Origin: Hamiltosporidium tvaerminnensis
Taxonomy: Eukaryota; Microsporidia; Dubosqiidae
NCBI GenBank assembly: GCA_022605425.2
Contig: CM061248.1
Coordinates: 806,001-870,000 of the forward strand
Reading direction: 5' to 3'
DNA: 64,000 bases
The notes below the pieces were generated by a model that saw only the letters and a program-made list of their open reading frames with translations, was not told the DNA's origin and searched no databases. The position numbers and the translations under genes were made by a program. This document shows, piece by piece, positions 10,820-22,900 of the stretch (positions within the stretch are counted from its first letter, which is position 1; each line of letters opens with the position of its first letter).

Positions 10820-12316
10820 AACAAACAATATTACGTCTGTTTATATAATATTTTTTTAAAACTTGTTTCAGAATTTCTTATCTAAATAACAAATTAGATG
10901 GTTTATACATACAAAATTAAACAAAAGAATAATCCTATTTGTTTATCGTCTATTATTTTATATTTTAAACAAATTTTTTTAAAAATTAAAATGTTAAGTT
11001 TTTGATAAAAATTTCTTAAAAGTAATTTTTTTAATTACAGCAAGGTAATTTATTTATGCCAAATATGATCTTCGACTTTCATTTTTAGGCTACAAAATCT
11101 AAGGTGGATTTTAGGTTTCAATAATGAATCTATGTTTATATTCATTCATCTAATTATTTTTACCTATGTATTTTTTAGCGTTTTTCTGAATTATGAGCAA
11201 ACTTAGGAAAGCATCTAACAGTAGACCATTGAATTGCTTTCATTCTGACCTAATATATTCGAGTTATATTATGTTTGTTAAAGAAAATTTTTCTAGCTTT
11301 TTCTGTAATCTATGACACGTAATTCTCTTGGGTTTTTCAATAAACTATATATCATACTAGGTAACTTATATGATACCTTAAAATTTTTCATTTAACTATG
11401 AAATTCTGCTTTTTTAGAAACCATAGTTGAGAAATTAAGTAAATGAACATATTATATTCCATCCTATAAATAATTTTTTTTGGAATAGTTTGAATTCTTT
11501 TTACAAAATATAAAGTAAATTAAAAGGATTAAATATTCGCAAAAGCCTGGTTAGATATTTTATTTCATTTACTATATACTAATTTGATATACTATATACA
11601 CAAAACCACCCAAATCATTTTTATTTTTTTTTGTGATTATCACTCTTTAACGCGCAAAATATTTATATTTTCTCATAAACTTTGTTTTTTTTTCAAATTA
11701 AGGAGCATTGTTAAGTATAATTACATTTGCACTTCTGCAAAAAAGCACAGCTATCTCTCGTTCAAAAATCACCTTAAAATATTTAAACTTCTTTGACTAA
11801 ATCTAGTATGTAATATATATTGAATTTTTATAGTTTTGTAACCGATAGTTTGCGTCATTAATATATATCACAATGACAATATTAGCGACTTCTAATTTAA
11901 TCTATAGTATGAAAAGTTATTAGATATGACTTAAACTTCTGTACAAGAATTATAAAATTTGCTTAAAAACGAAAATAATTATTTCAATAAGTTAATTTTG
12001 CCAAATTTTGTAAAATGATTTTATATTATACGGTTTTGCAAAAAGAGAGTTTTATATGTTGAATAACCACATATAAACTTTTTGGTGTATAATGTTTTGA
12101 TAATATACCGGTTGAGGCTATTAAATATAGAAATCGAAATAAGTTAATATGAAAAAAAGATTATAAATATTTGCATGTAATTAAATCTTTATCTAAGTAA
12201 GCAGAAAACAAATTCTTTAATTTTATTCAAGAAATGCAAGACAAGAATTATTTGCGACGGAGGTATTATATGATTAAAAAATCTAACATATTGTTTGGAA
12301 TTTTGAATTTTTAGAA

Positions 12317-12352
12317 GGTTCCTGTTGATCATTATCAAAATCATTAGGAACC
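12317..12352 (+). other. Inverted repeat in module B
   Basis: Arms GGTTCCT and AGGAACC with a 22-base interior that itself contains GAT/ATC pairing. Present in all four B modules (for example about 24056-24091 and 47724-47759). Confidence 0.45.
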
Positions 12353-15119
12353 CATTCGCGTTTCACAACCAAATTACACACGGAATAAAAATTATTAAGT
12401 AGATAATGCTTTTATACTAAGCTTTCTTATACTGAAAGTTTCTATTTTTTTGCCAACTTTAATTTTTGCGGGAAAAAATATATTATATTTTTAACACTAC
12501 AAAATGAATTATGACAAATATATAATCAGTAGACTTAAAATTATAGTAATTTGCCTTTCAAAATGAGCCGCAACAGAAAATGGGGTTTTAAAAAAGAGCA
12601 GCTGATTTACGTATAGAAACTGGCAAGATATTGTCGTACCCTCTCTTGAAACCCCGGTTAAAAGCTATCTTTGATAGACAGGCCCTATCTTTTAGAATAA
12701 AAAGTTTGTCAACCCTTAAATCTAAAGAATTGTTTGTATAAAGGGTTTTATTTTGGGAATATTCCAGCTCTTCCGTTCATTTCTTTCATCTAACATCAGG
12801 TTAAATAAAATATAATTTTATGTTTAATTAGAAAATACAATAATCTATTTTTATGTAGTAAAATACTGCGTTTAAATACGAATGATCTAAAATCATTGTT
12901 AAAACAGATTCTAATTATGCAAGCAAGGTAAGATTTTTACTTTCTACACATCTTCATAGTCATATTGAAGCAGAAAGCAATGCAACGGGAAAGTGTAGAA
13001 AAATGCGGCGAGTTAGGTAAAAAAAAATATCAATGAAATTTATTGAACAGGCTAAGATTGACCAAAATAACATATTTTGAGACGAATTAAGTAATTCGGA
13101 AAAAAATACGCTTAAACCTAAGAAAGAAGTTATAGATTTGGTTATATGCTTAAGTAATTAGGATATATGATGGATTTTGATTAATTATATAAATTTTGCT
13201 TCTAAAACTGAGATTTAATTTTGATATCATTGAAAAAAAAGCTGTCAAGGCTGCAAACGTGTTTAAAATCCTATTTTCTTTGATGTGCGCTTGGTATATT
13301 ACGAACAGAAAATGGAAGAAAGTTTATAAACGAACAAGATTGAATATGTATACTATGAGTTTTCATTTATTACTAAAATGGCAATACATTCATACCACCA
13401 AGGGCATGTGAAGAGATTCTAATTAAACAATTATATGCAAGCTTGCAATTTTTTTGAGAAATGTGGATTGATTTGTAGAAAAGAATCGGACAAAGCTACA
13501 CGCACACTGAGAAGATCAGTTAAAAAACTCTAATATAGGTATTATAAGGCATATGAGATAAACACTTCAATACTAAGTAGATACAATCAGTAAAGGGCAT
13601 TCATGTATTTCTAAAGTAAAAGAATATCTGGAAAATACAAATAAACTATTATAATGCCATTTAATTAAGACCAAGTCGATATTGAGCATGCGATATCTAG
13701 TAAAATCGAAATTTTCTAAGGCCTTACTTTAATATTGTAGCAAATATATAGATCATACGAAAAATGATGTGTATGCAAGATTTTTCTTAAAATATTCATC
13801 TGGTTATTAATACTACTAAGGGGCGTTTTCGATTAAAATTAAAAGACGAAAATAGAAGGCAAAATAGTAAGCTTTAATAAGATAAAAGTTAGGAAATCTG
13901 TTATAAGATGTGTTAGGAATGGCTTTCTAATAAAATTTGCTACAGCAAAAAATATTTTTTTTAGATTGCATAAAATGTATGGTTGTGACGAATTATTCAA
14001 TCTGAATATCAAAATGAATCGTTAAAATCTTATTTATTAAAAACCCTGATTTTTCTTTAGTATTAGTATTTCTTATCACCTTTCTATTTCAATTTCTTAA
14101 TAACTGCTTTTCTTTTTTTAACTTGTTTGCATTTCTTAACATATAAAAACTTATAAATCAAGAAAATAAGACACCATAGAATAGCTTCAGAAAAGAATTT
14201 ATGTCCAATATTTGATTTAAACATGTAGAATTGTTTTAATCTATATTTTTTAACTTTATATGCGAATAATTTTTTGTGATTTTTAATAGGTTTGACAATA
14301 AATATAGGTCTGTGGGGTAAATTTTTTTAAACGAGAATATACTCATTCACTGCTTAATTTGAGCTCTTTTTTGTCTTTGATTTTTAATCTAACTGTACAA
14401 GTTATGCAGCTGATAAATTAAAAAATATTTTACAGAGCGTAGCCTTAAATGTGTGTTTGAGTGTTTTATAAAACGATTTTTTTCCTAAAAATGCATTTCC
14501 AGAACTCTTTAAACGTAAAAAAATAAAAATTCGTGTTAAAAACCAAGTTACAGTTATTAGAATATATTATAAATCGACCTGTATAGGCCTTAAACCCATT
14601 TCAAAAATTTCCGTAGAATAAAAATGCAATTAGATTCAGCTAATGATTTTTTTTATATTTATGATGCAAAATATATATACCATAGCTCGAATAACAGAAT
14701 TTAATAATTTAATGAATATTTACTTAAGATATTGAGTTAAAAAAGTATAAGAAATTCTTTTATGTTAATTTCACCAGAGACTCTTTTGCACCTAGGCAAG
14801 ATTTTAACTTGACGGGTGTAATAGAATCAACTGGATTCTTCGAAATCTTAGACATATTATCTAATTTAAGTCATTGGCAATTTGATATGTAAGAAACCTA
14901 GTCGAAAATTAAATGTCGTTTATAAATGCTAAGAGTATAAGGGGGGTTTTAACATTATAGAATAAATAAAATGTTTAACTTGATTTTGTTTATTGGATCC
15001 CTAACAATTTAAAGTGTTTCGAATTATATAATTCTAAACTTTAACCTCAAGCCTTTACACAACTAGAGTACAGTAACGTAATTACATAATTTCTATAAAT
15101 ATGATTATTTCATTGTTCA

Positions 15120-15780
15120 GTGGTGGAGGGAGAATCACTACATAAAAAACTTTCTGCTTGGCAATGAGTGTGTAAAACTGGTGTGAAGATCATTGTTTGG
15201 ATTTTTGGTGGAAATACAACCACACTACATCTTCGGTTGTTCCATGGGAGTTGTTATGAAGAGGAGAGTTCTAAGAAAAGGAGAAACTTTTTCTACAAAT
15301 TTATTTGTAGTTTTTTATGTAACCAGATTGCAGACCGCGGCTGAACATGTAGGTAATTGCCATATAAAAGCATGGAAATCTAGCCTTGCTCACTCGGGTT
15401 AGAAGACTTAGCGCCTGGGAGATATAAAAATAAAACCATTTAAAGCTGGGTGAGCTAAGTAGCAGGTTATACCTGTTGGTATGACATTGCACTGTCTAGG
15501 TTGACCCCATGTAAATCTCTGAAATATATCTTAGCTAGAAGTTTATTGGGCTAAGAAATTTAAAGTAAGTGGGAATGCTGCATAGTCTTGGGGGAGCCCA
15601 GGTGGGGCTTCGGGCTCTGATCACACTCCATGCAACGGACATTAACGAAATCCGGGCAACTGCCTCGCCTATTAATTAGGTTCTACACACCTGGTAGATG
15701 GTAGGCTTTGGGACGTAGGTATCGGAGGGGTTACTGATGAGTATTGAGGTAACAGTTATTTATGTTAAACCTAGAACTGC
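15120..15780 (+). other. GC-rich island of module B, copy 1
   Basis: Bases 15601-15660 contain 34 G/C out of 60 and 15661-15720 contain 29, against 11 of 60 at 15841-15900. Several short inverted repeats are present: CTACAAAT/ATTTGTAG at 15293-15310 followed by six T; CAGGT/ACCTG near 15463-15475; GAGCCC/GGGCTC near 15595-15618. Both strands have open frames (15193-15402 and 15301-15492) that overlap and start at TTG, so neither is convincing. I tested the sequence by eye against tRNA, 5S rRNA, SRP and RNase P landmarks without success. It could be a structured RNA, an unrecognised exon cluster or an inserted element. Confidence 0.5.
15293..15316 (+). terminator. Palindrome plus T-run inside the GC island
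   Basis: CTACAAAT, two T, then ATTTGTAG: a perfect 8-bp stem, followed at once by TTTTTT. The shape resembles an intrinsic or polymerase III-type stop for a short transcript read rightward, but no transcript is known here. Present in all four islands. Confidence 0.25.
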
Positions 15781-16446
15781 GTTAATGTCATGAAAACAAA
15801 TATAACACTTGCTACTATTGTAAAAAGATGTGATATTTTTAAATAAAGTTTCATAAGTCAGAATTTTTAATTATATGAAAATGATTCGCTATTTCTTATA
15901 GTCCCTAGTGTTATAATTACTCTATAGAAAAATTTCAAAGCGATTATAGACCATGGATTACGGCCATAAACAGAAAAAAATATATTTAAACAGTAGAGAA
16001 CTCAAAACCGATACATCAGAATCAAAAAAATATTTAATGGTTAAATATTAGAAAAATTTAGAGTTTATGTCTTACTTCTATTTATACATCAATAATAAGG
16101 GTAATATAATGTAATTTATAAGTTAAAAAACAAATAATTTCTTGATATTTGAGATAAAGTAGCATTTTCTGATCTCTAAGCCTTGAAAGTCGAAAATTAT
16201 ATATGACATAAATAAATTACCTTGCTGTAATTAAAAAAATTACTTTTAAGAAATTTTTATCTAAAAACTTAACATTTTAATTTTTAAAAAAGTTTGTTTA
16301 AAATATAAAATAATAGACGATAAACAAATAGGATTATTCTTTTGTTTAATTTGGTATGTATAAACCATCTAATTTGTTATTTAGATAAGAAATTCTGAAA
16401 CAAGTTTTAAAAAAATATTATATAAACAGACGTAATATTGTTTGTT

Positions 16447-16791
16447 ATGAAAACATTCCTTACATCATTCTTTCAATTTCTCTTGCTGATTATACTTGAC
16501 AAATATGACATAGAATTTATGAATATTATTACACAAAAAACCTCATCACATCTTCTGATAAATCATTCTAATAGATCAATAAGCATTTTCAAGATTATAT
16601 TGATATTAAATATATTAAATGACTTTTCGAAATTTTTACTCCCGAATAGAAGAAATGTAGTACTAAATTTCTTTGATAAATATTCGAATTATGGCAAAAA
16701 TGTACATATTTGTATATTTAAGTATCCAGAAAAACATGATAATAGCAAAAATTTGTTACCGAAAAATGAGAATGACGAGTTGGATGTATAA
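16447..16791 (+). CDS. R-cassette ORF, copy 4 (114 aa)
   Basis: Full-length copy joining module B (5') to the left end of module Y (3'). It has Ser7, Leu14-Ile15-Ile16, the Ile28-Thr29-Gln30 variant, Ser41, Leu52, Ser80, Asp98 and Ser100, ending Leu-Asp-Val. Its N-terminal half (Leu14, Ile16, Gln30) reappears in copy 13, which sits at the other end of Y. This supports exchange between inverted copies around Y. Confidence 0.5.
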   Translation: MKTFLTSFFQFLLLIILDKYDIEFMNIITQKTSSHLLINHSNRSISIFKIILILNILNDFSKFLLPNRRNVVLNFFDKYSNYGKNVHICIFKYPEKHDNSKNLLPKNENDELDV

Positions 16792-19617
16792 TTTTTGGGG
16801 CTGGACAACCCCTTAAAATTGTCCCTATTAACACAAAAAATCCTTTAGAGAATTAATGCAGATAAAAATCATTTAAAGAACAGTGAAGAGGATTTAATAA
16901 AAAAAATTTAAAAAAAATTTAAAGTTTTATTTGTTTCTCTTTTAAAAATCTATCATAAATTTTATTCTAGGCTTGGTTTTATCTCGCCTTTGCTTTGTTT
17001 CCAATGCTTTCTTTTTCGTTTAAAATATTTTTTTTTAATATTACGTGATTCTATTTCTCACGAATATTTAGATATATATTTTTTCATAATTAATTTATGA
17101 TTATAAAATATCTTTTTAATTCTGCTTTTTATTGATTATTATTCAAATGAGTATATTATAGTGTTTTTTTTGTATGATTATTTTAATTATAATAATTTGT
17201 CCCATATTGACTTCCGAGAGCAATATTTAGCGCCTCGCATTTTTTAATTGATTAATTAAAATGTATAACTGTAGTTTTGCGTTCTTTGGTTAAATATATG
17301 TTTATATCCATACGTATATGTACATACTTTAAATTGTCTTTATGTGAATGTGTAAAAAATTGCATACTATGTTTTTAAATATTAGATTCTTTCCGTTTAA
17401 TGAAATAAAATATTGATGTTTTAATTGACGAAATGTATAACCTTTGGTTTTCTTTGATCGACTATATTTAGAAGTTATTTAGAGTTATTTAGAGAGCAAT
17501 AGATATTTGAATTCAAAGTCTTTTAAAAAAAATATCGTTATATATTGATAATTTTATATCAGATTATAGTTTGGGATTAACTATCACTAAAATTTATGTA
17601 ATTAGAGTATTTCTGAATAAATTAACTTAAATTCTTTTTGAAAGTGAAAATTTTATTTTTAAAAATGAGAAGCTTTATGATTACCGGTTTTGGTAGTAAA
17701 GTAGCGAATTTTTTCAGAATAAGGCGCTTATAAGTCGATTAAAACGGTTTTTAATGTATCTTTTAAATTTACACCCTTTTCGTCTCGAATACATATATTT
17801 TAGAATTTAAACGGGTCTCTAGTTACTGTCTTCGATATTCTCTTATATAGGAATCTAACAGAGAGTAATTCTAAATAATCGGTATTTCTTTTTAAAATAA
17901 CTGATAATATTTTTTCGGTTTTCGAATTTTTATATTTGTTACAGTCTACTTTTATAATAGATATTATAAATAATCACGGATAAAATAGGCCATCGAATAA
18001 ATGGGAAATAATTTATGATAATTTATTAAAATTAGTAGTTCAAATAAATAGTGTTATGTTTCTATTAGTCGCTCCATAAGCGACAGACATTTGACAGGGC
18101 AGCTTTTAGGAATCCCGGCTCGCCAATTAGAATTTTTTTTGCTTTTTTTTTACGATCCACGTTTTTTTGGGAGTTTACAGTTGATTAAGTTTTTGATTTT
18201 TCAGGTTTAATTATTCAAAATTGTTTTAAGTTCTTTTTTTTTTTTAATTTCTTGTTATTTTTCTGACGAATAGAAATCAAAATATATAGTTGCCCTTTAG
18301 ATTATATCAACTAAAGCTTTTGAGTTTGCCTTTAAAAGGGTTTGCCTTAATAAATTTAAATACATTGCTTATTAATTTACAGAATTATTCATATTACCCA
18401 GAAAATCTGTATATTAGTATAAACCTATTTATTTTCTATATTTCACGGGTATAATATTAATAATACACAATGATTCTAATTTCCGAAACTATAAAAGCAG
18501 TTAGTATGATCTTTGGGAATATATCGTCGTTCTTTCATTCTTAATAAATTATTTTTTATATTAAAGGCTTTTATAAGAGCCATATAAATATTTAATATTA
18601 TAAATTTTTTAGACTCTGCGGTTCATATTTCATTGATTCTTTTGAAAAATTCAAGAAGGTGTTTAAATAAAGTTTTAATCCACACTTTGTGATCTTTTAA
18701 TTCATTTAATGTTAATAATATGAATATATACATAGACCACCAGTAAGCCTGAATCCTATGTATCTTATGTATTTTTCTGATTAATTGCAATCTGTATTAC
18801 TTCAAAATTTAGTTAATATCTTCTTTATTTCTTCTTCATGATAGTACCTACCCATTCTAGACCACTTTTAATCATTGATGTTGAAAATAAACAAATTTAA
18901 ATCAGAAAACTCTGTCATTGTTGAGTGGTTATGACATTCATTAGTTTATTCCTCTATCTTATAAAGTCTGTATTTTTAGTTACCCTATTTCAAAATTTCA
19001 AGTTCATCTTTTTCTCCGTCAAACTCTATACTTTTTTGTTTCATAAGTTTTAATCCGAATTCCACGAAAGGAAATTTGTTTTAAATCCAGTCCTGTGGTT
19101 AGGATTCGGGTATTTAGATCTGTTGTAATTTAGTAAAATAGAGATTGCCTCCCAGAATAAGTATGGTTTATATCCTACCAAAATGTATACAAATATTTTT
19201 ACAATAATTTTACACAATCATTACCAAGCAGCCTGTTTTTAAAGTGGTTGTTTTCTTTCCACCTAAAACATCTTAAATAAGAAAAAACAAAGTAAATTCA
19301 GAAAATACATTTTTTGAAGAAGCTAGACGAGATCTAAATTATTGATTACAATCATAGTACAAACTATAGATAAATTGTGCCATTTTACTCTAAAAAGAGT
19401 TCTCAATCATTTTAAATATAGAAAATAATTTCTTAGTACTTGTTTTTAATAAAAAAAAGTTCTAATTTAAAAAACATAAAAAATTTTAAATATATTTTTT
19501 TAAATTTTTTTATTAAATCCTATTCGCTGTTCTCTAAATCATCTTTATCTGCAGTAATTCCCAAGGATTTTTTTGTGTTAATAGGGACAATTTTAAGGGG
19601 TTGTCCAGCCCCAAAAA
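16792..19617 (+). repeat. Module Y, forward, copy 1
   Basis: About 2.83 kb, the loop of the first palindrome. It aligns with X along its length but at much lower identity. It lacks the X/B patch, whose place falls near 17896-17906. The frame at 19440-19691 is antisense to the R 3' region. No supported gene. Confidence 0.8.
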
Positions 19618-19962
19618 TTATACATCCAACTCGTCATTCTCATTTTTCGGTAACAAATTTTTGCTATTATCATGTTTTTCTGGATACTTAAATATACAAA
19701 TATATACATTTTTGCCATAATTCGAATATTTATCAAAGAAATTTAGTACTACATTTCTTCTATTCGGGAGTAAAAATTTCGAAAAGTCATTAACTATATT
19801 TAATATAAATATAATCTTGAAAATGCTTATTGATCTATTATAATGATTTATCAGATGATGTGATGAAGTTTTTTCTGAAATAGTATTCATAAATTCTATG
19901 TCATATTTGTCAAGTAGAATCTGCAAGAGAAATTGAAAGAATAATGTAAGGAATGTTTTCAT
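19618..19962 (-). CDS. R-cassette ORF, copy 5 (114 aa)
   Basis: Full-length minus-strand copy at the right end of Y. Distinctive residues are Ser29, Glu30, His36, Val57 and Tyr87, then Asp98, Ser100 and a Leu-Asp-Val end. Val57 and Tyr87 are shared only with copy 13, the same position in the second period. Ser29 and His36 are shared only with copy 6, at the far end of the same B module. One copy therefore combines blocks found in two different partners. Confidence 0.5.
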   Translation of the reverse strand: MKTFLTLFFQFLLQILLDKYDIEFMNTISEKTSSHHLINHYNRSISIFKIIFILNIVNDFSKFLLPNRRNVVLNFFDKYSNYGKNVYICIFKYPEKHDNSKNLLPKNENDELDV

Positions 19963-22900
19963 AACAAACAATATTACGTCTGTTTATATAATATTTTTTT
20001 AAAACTTGTTTCAGAATTTCTTATCTAAATAACAAATTAGATGGTTTATACATACAAAATTAAACAAAAGAATAATCCTATTTGTTTATCGTCTATTATT
20101 TTATATTTTAAACAAACTTTTTTAAAAATTAAAATGTTAAGTTTTTAGATATAAATTTCTTAAAAGTAATTTTTTTAATTACAGAAAGGTAAATTATTTA
20201 TGTCATATATGATTTTCGACTTTCAAGGCTTAGAGATCAGAAAATGCTACTTTATCTCAAATATCAAGAAATTATTTGTTTTTTAACTTATAAATTACAT
20301 TATATTACCCTTATTATTGATGTATAAATAGAAGTAAGACATAAACTCTAAATTTTTCTAATATTTAACCATTAAATATTTTTTTGTTTCTGATGTATCG
20401 TTTTTGAGTTCTCTACTGTTTAAATATATTTTTTTCTGTTTATGGCCGTAATCCATGGTCTATAATCGCTTTGAAATTTTTCTATAGAGTAATTATAACA
20501 CTAGGGACTATAAGAAATAGCGAATCATTTTCATATAATTAAAAATTCTGACTTATGAAACTTTATTTAAAAATATCACATCTTTTTACAATAGTAGCAA
20601 GTGTTATATTTGTTTTCATGACATTAACGCAGTTCTAGGTTTAACATAAATAACTGTTACCTCAATACTCATCAGTAACCCCTCCGATACCTACGTCCCA
20701 AAGCCTACCATCTACCAGGTGTGTAGAACCTAATTAATAGGCGAGGCAGTTGCCCGGATTTCGTTAATGTCTGTTGCAAGAGTGTGATCAGAGCCCGAAG
20801 CCCCACCTGGGCTCCCCCAAGACTATGCAGCATTCCCACTTACTTTAAATTTCTTAGCCCAATAAACTTCTAGCTAAGATATATTTCAGAGATTTACATG
20901 GTGTCAACCTAGACAGTGCAATGTCATACCAACAGGTATAACCTGCTACATAGCTCTCCCAGCTTTAAATGGTTTTATTTTTATATCTCCCAGGCGCTAA
21001 GTCTTCTAACCCGAGTGAGCAAGGCTAGATTTCCATGCTTTTATATGGCAATTAACTACATGTTCAGCCGCGGTCTGCAATCTGGTTACATAAAAAACTA
21101 CAAATAAATTTGTAGAAAAAGTTTCTCCTTTTCTTAGAACTCTCCTCTTCATAACAACTCCCATGGAACAACCGAGGATTTAGTGTGGTTTTATTCCCAC
21201 CAAAAATCCAAACAATGATCTCACACCAGTTTCACACACTCATTGCCAAGCAGAAAGTTTTTTATGTAGTGATTCTCCCTCCACCACTGAACAATGAAAT
21301 AATCATATTTATAGAAATTATGTAATTACGTTACTGTACTCTAGTTGTGTAAAGGCTTGAGGTTAAAGTTTAGAATTATATAATTCGAAACACTTTAAAT
21401 TGTTAGGGATCCAATAAACAAAATCAAGTTAAACATTTTATTTATTCTATAATGTTAAAACCCCCCTTATACTCTTAGCATTTATAAACGACATTTAATT
21501 TTCGACTAGGTTTCTTACATATCAAATTGCCAATGACTTAAATTAGATAATATGTCTAAGATTTCGAAGAATCCAGTTGATTCTATTACACCCGTCAAGT
21601 TAAAATCTTGCCTAGGTGCAAAAGAGTCTCTGGTGAAATTAACATAAAAGAATTTCTTATACTTTTTTAACTCAATATCTTAAGTAAATATTCATTAAAT
21701 TATTAAATTCTGTTATTCGAGCTATGGTATATATATTTTGCATCATAAATATAAAAAAAATCATTAGCTGAATCTAATTGCATTTTTATTATACGGAAAT
21801 TTTTGAAATGGGTTTAAGGCCTATACAGGTCGATTTATAATATATTCTAATAACTGTAACTTGGTTTTTAACACGATTTTTTGTTTTTTTACGTTTAAAG
21901 AGTTCTGGAAATGCATTTTTAGGAAAAAAATCGTTTTATAAACCACTCAAACACACATTTAAGGCTACGCTCTGTAAAATATTTTTTAATTTATCAGCTG
22001 CATAACTTTTACAGTTAGATTAAAAATCAAAGACAAAAAAGAGCTCAAATTAAGCAGTGAATGAGTATATTCTCGTTTAAAAAAATTTACCCCACAGACC
22101 TATATTTATTGTCAAACCTATTAAAAATCACAAAAAATTATTCGCATATAAAGTTAAAAAATATAGATTAAAACAATTCTACATGTTTAAATCAAATATT
22201 AGACATAAATTCTTTTCTGAAGCTATTCTATGGTGTCTTATTTTCTTGATTTATAAGTTTTTATATGTTAAGAAATGCAAACAAGTTAAAAAAAGAAAAG
22301 CAGTTATTAAGAAATTGAAATAGAAAGGTGATAAGAAATACTAATACTAAAGAAAAATCAGGGTTTTTAATAAATAAGATTTTAACGATTCATTTTGATA
22401 TTCAGATTGAATAATTCGTCACAACCATACATTTTATGCAATCTAAAAAAAATATTTTTTGCTGTAGCAAATTTTATTAGAAAGCCATTCCTAACACATC
22501 TTATAACAGATTTCCTAACTTTTATCTTATTAAAGCTTACTATTTTGCCTTCTATTTTCGTCTTTTAATTTTAATCGAAAACGCCCCTTAGTAGTATTAA
22601 TAACCAGATGAATATTTTAAGAAAAATCTTGCATACACATCATTTTTCGTATGATCTATATATTTGCTACAATATTAAAGTAAGGCCTTAGAAAATTTCG
22701 ATTTTACTAGATATCGCATGCTCAATATCGACTTGGTCTTAATTAAATGGCATTATAATAGTTTATTTGTATTTTCCAGATATTCTTTTACTTTAGAAAT
22801 ACATGAATGCCCTTTACTGATTGTATCTACTTAGTATTGAAGTGTTTATCTCATATGCCTTATAATACCTATATTAGAGTTTTTTAACTGATCTTCTCAG

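Larger units (their letters stand above)
10820..16446 (+). repeat. Module B, forward, copy 1
   Basis: About 5.6 kb. It resembles A in reverse orientation plus two extra parts: the X/B patch (about 12610-12870) and the GC-rich island (about 15120-15780). A frame at 13196-13411 is open in all four B copies in a similar form but has no ATG near its start, and the related part of A is full of stops. It is best read as a remnant. A 7-bp-arm inverted repeat sits at 12317-12352. Confidence 0.8.
2049..16791 (+). repeat. 14.7-kb arm R-A-R-X-R-B-R, copy 1
   Basis: Left arm of a giant palindrome. It contains R copies 1-4 with A+, X- and B+ between them. The arm at 19618-34356 is its inverted copy and Y (16792-19617) is the loop. 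Confidence 0.9.

Noticed and set aside
11584-11796. 70-codon frame in the outer third of B (also 24608, 46991, 60016)
   Set aside because: It has no ATG at its start and a low-complexity Phe/Ile/Lys composition. Copies differ by indels that change the frame, so a chance frame in AT-rich DNA is likely.
12258-12275. GGAGG a few bases before an ATG, like a bacterial ribosome binding site
   Set aside because: The ATG opens only about 14 codons and nothing else in the window looks prokaryotic.
13196-13411. 71-codon frame with several Trp and Arg in B
   Set aside because: It looked exon-like, but there is no ATG near the start, upstream codons differ in frame between copies, and the A relative is full of stops. 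Kept only as a remnant in the B description.
15193-15492. Two overlapping open frames on opposite strands in the GC island (also 20916, 50705, 56322, 56412)
   Set aside because: Both begin at TTG, they overlap antisense, and single-base indels between island copies shift the frames. No motif recognised.
15541-15780. Possible rRNA, tRNA, SRP or RNase P RNA because of high G+C
   Set aside because: None of the characteristic landmarks of these RNAs was found on either strand.
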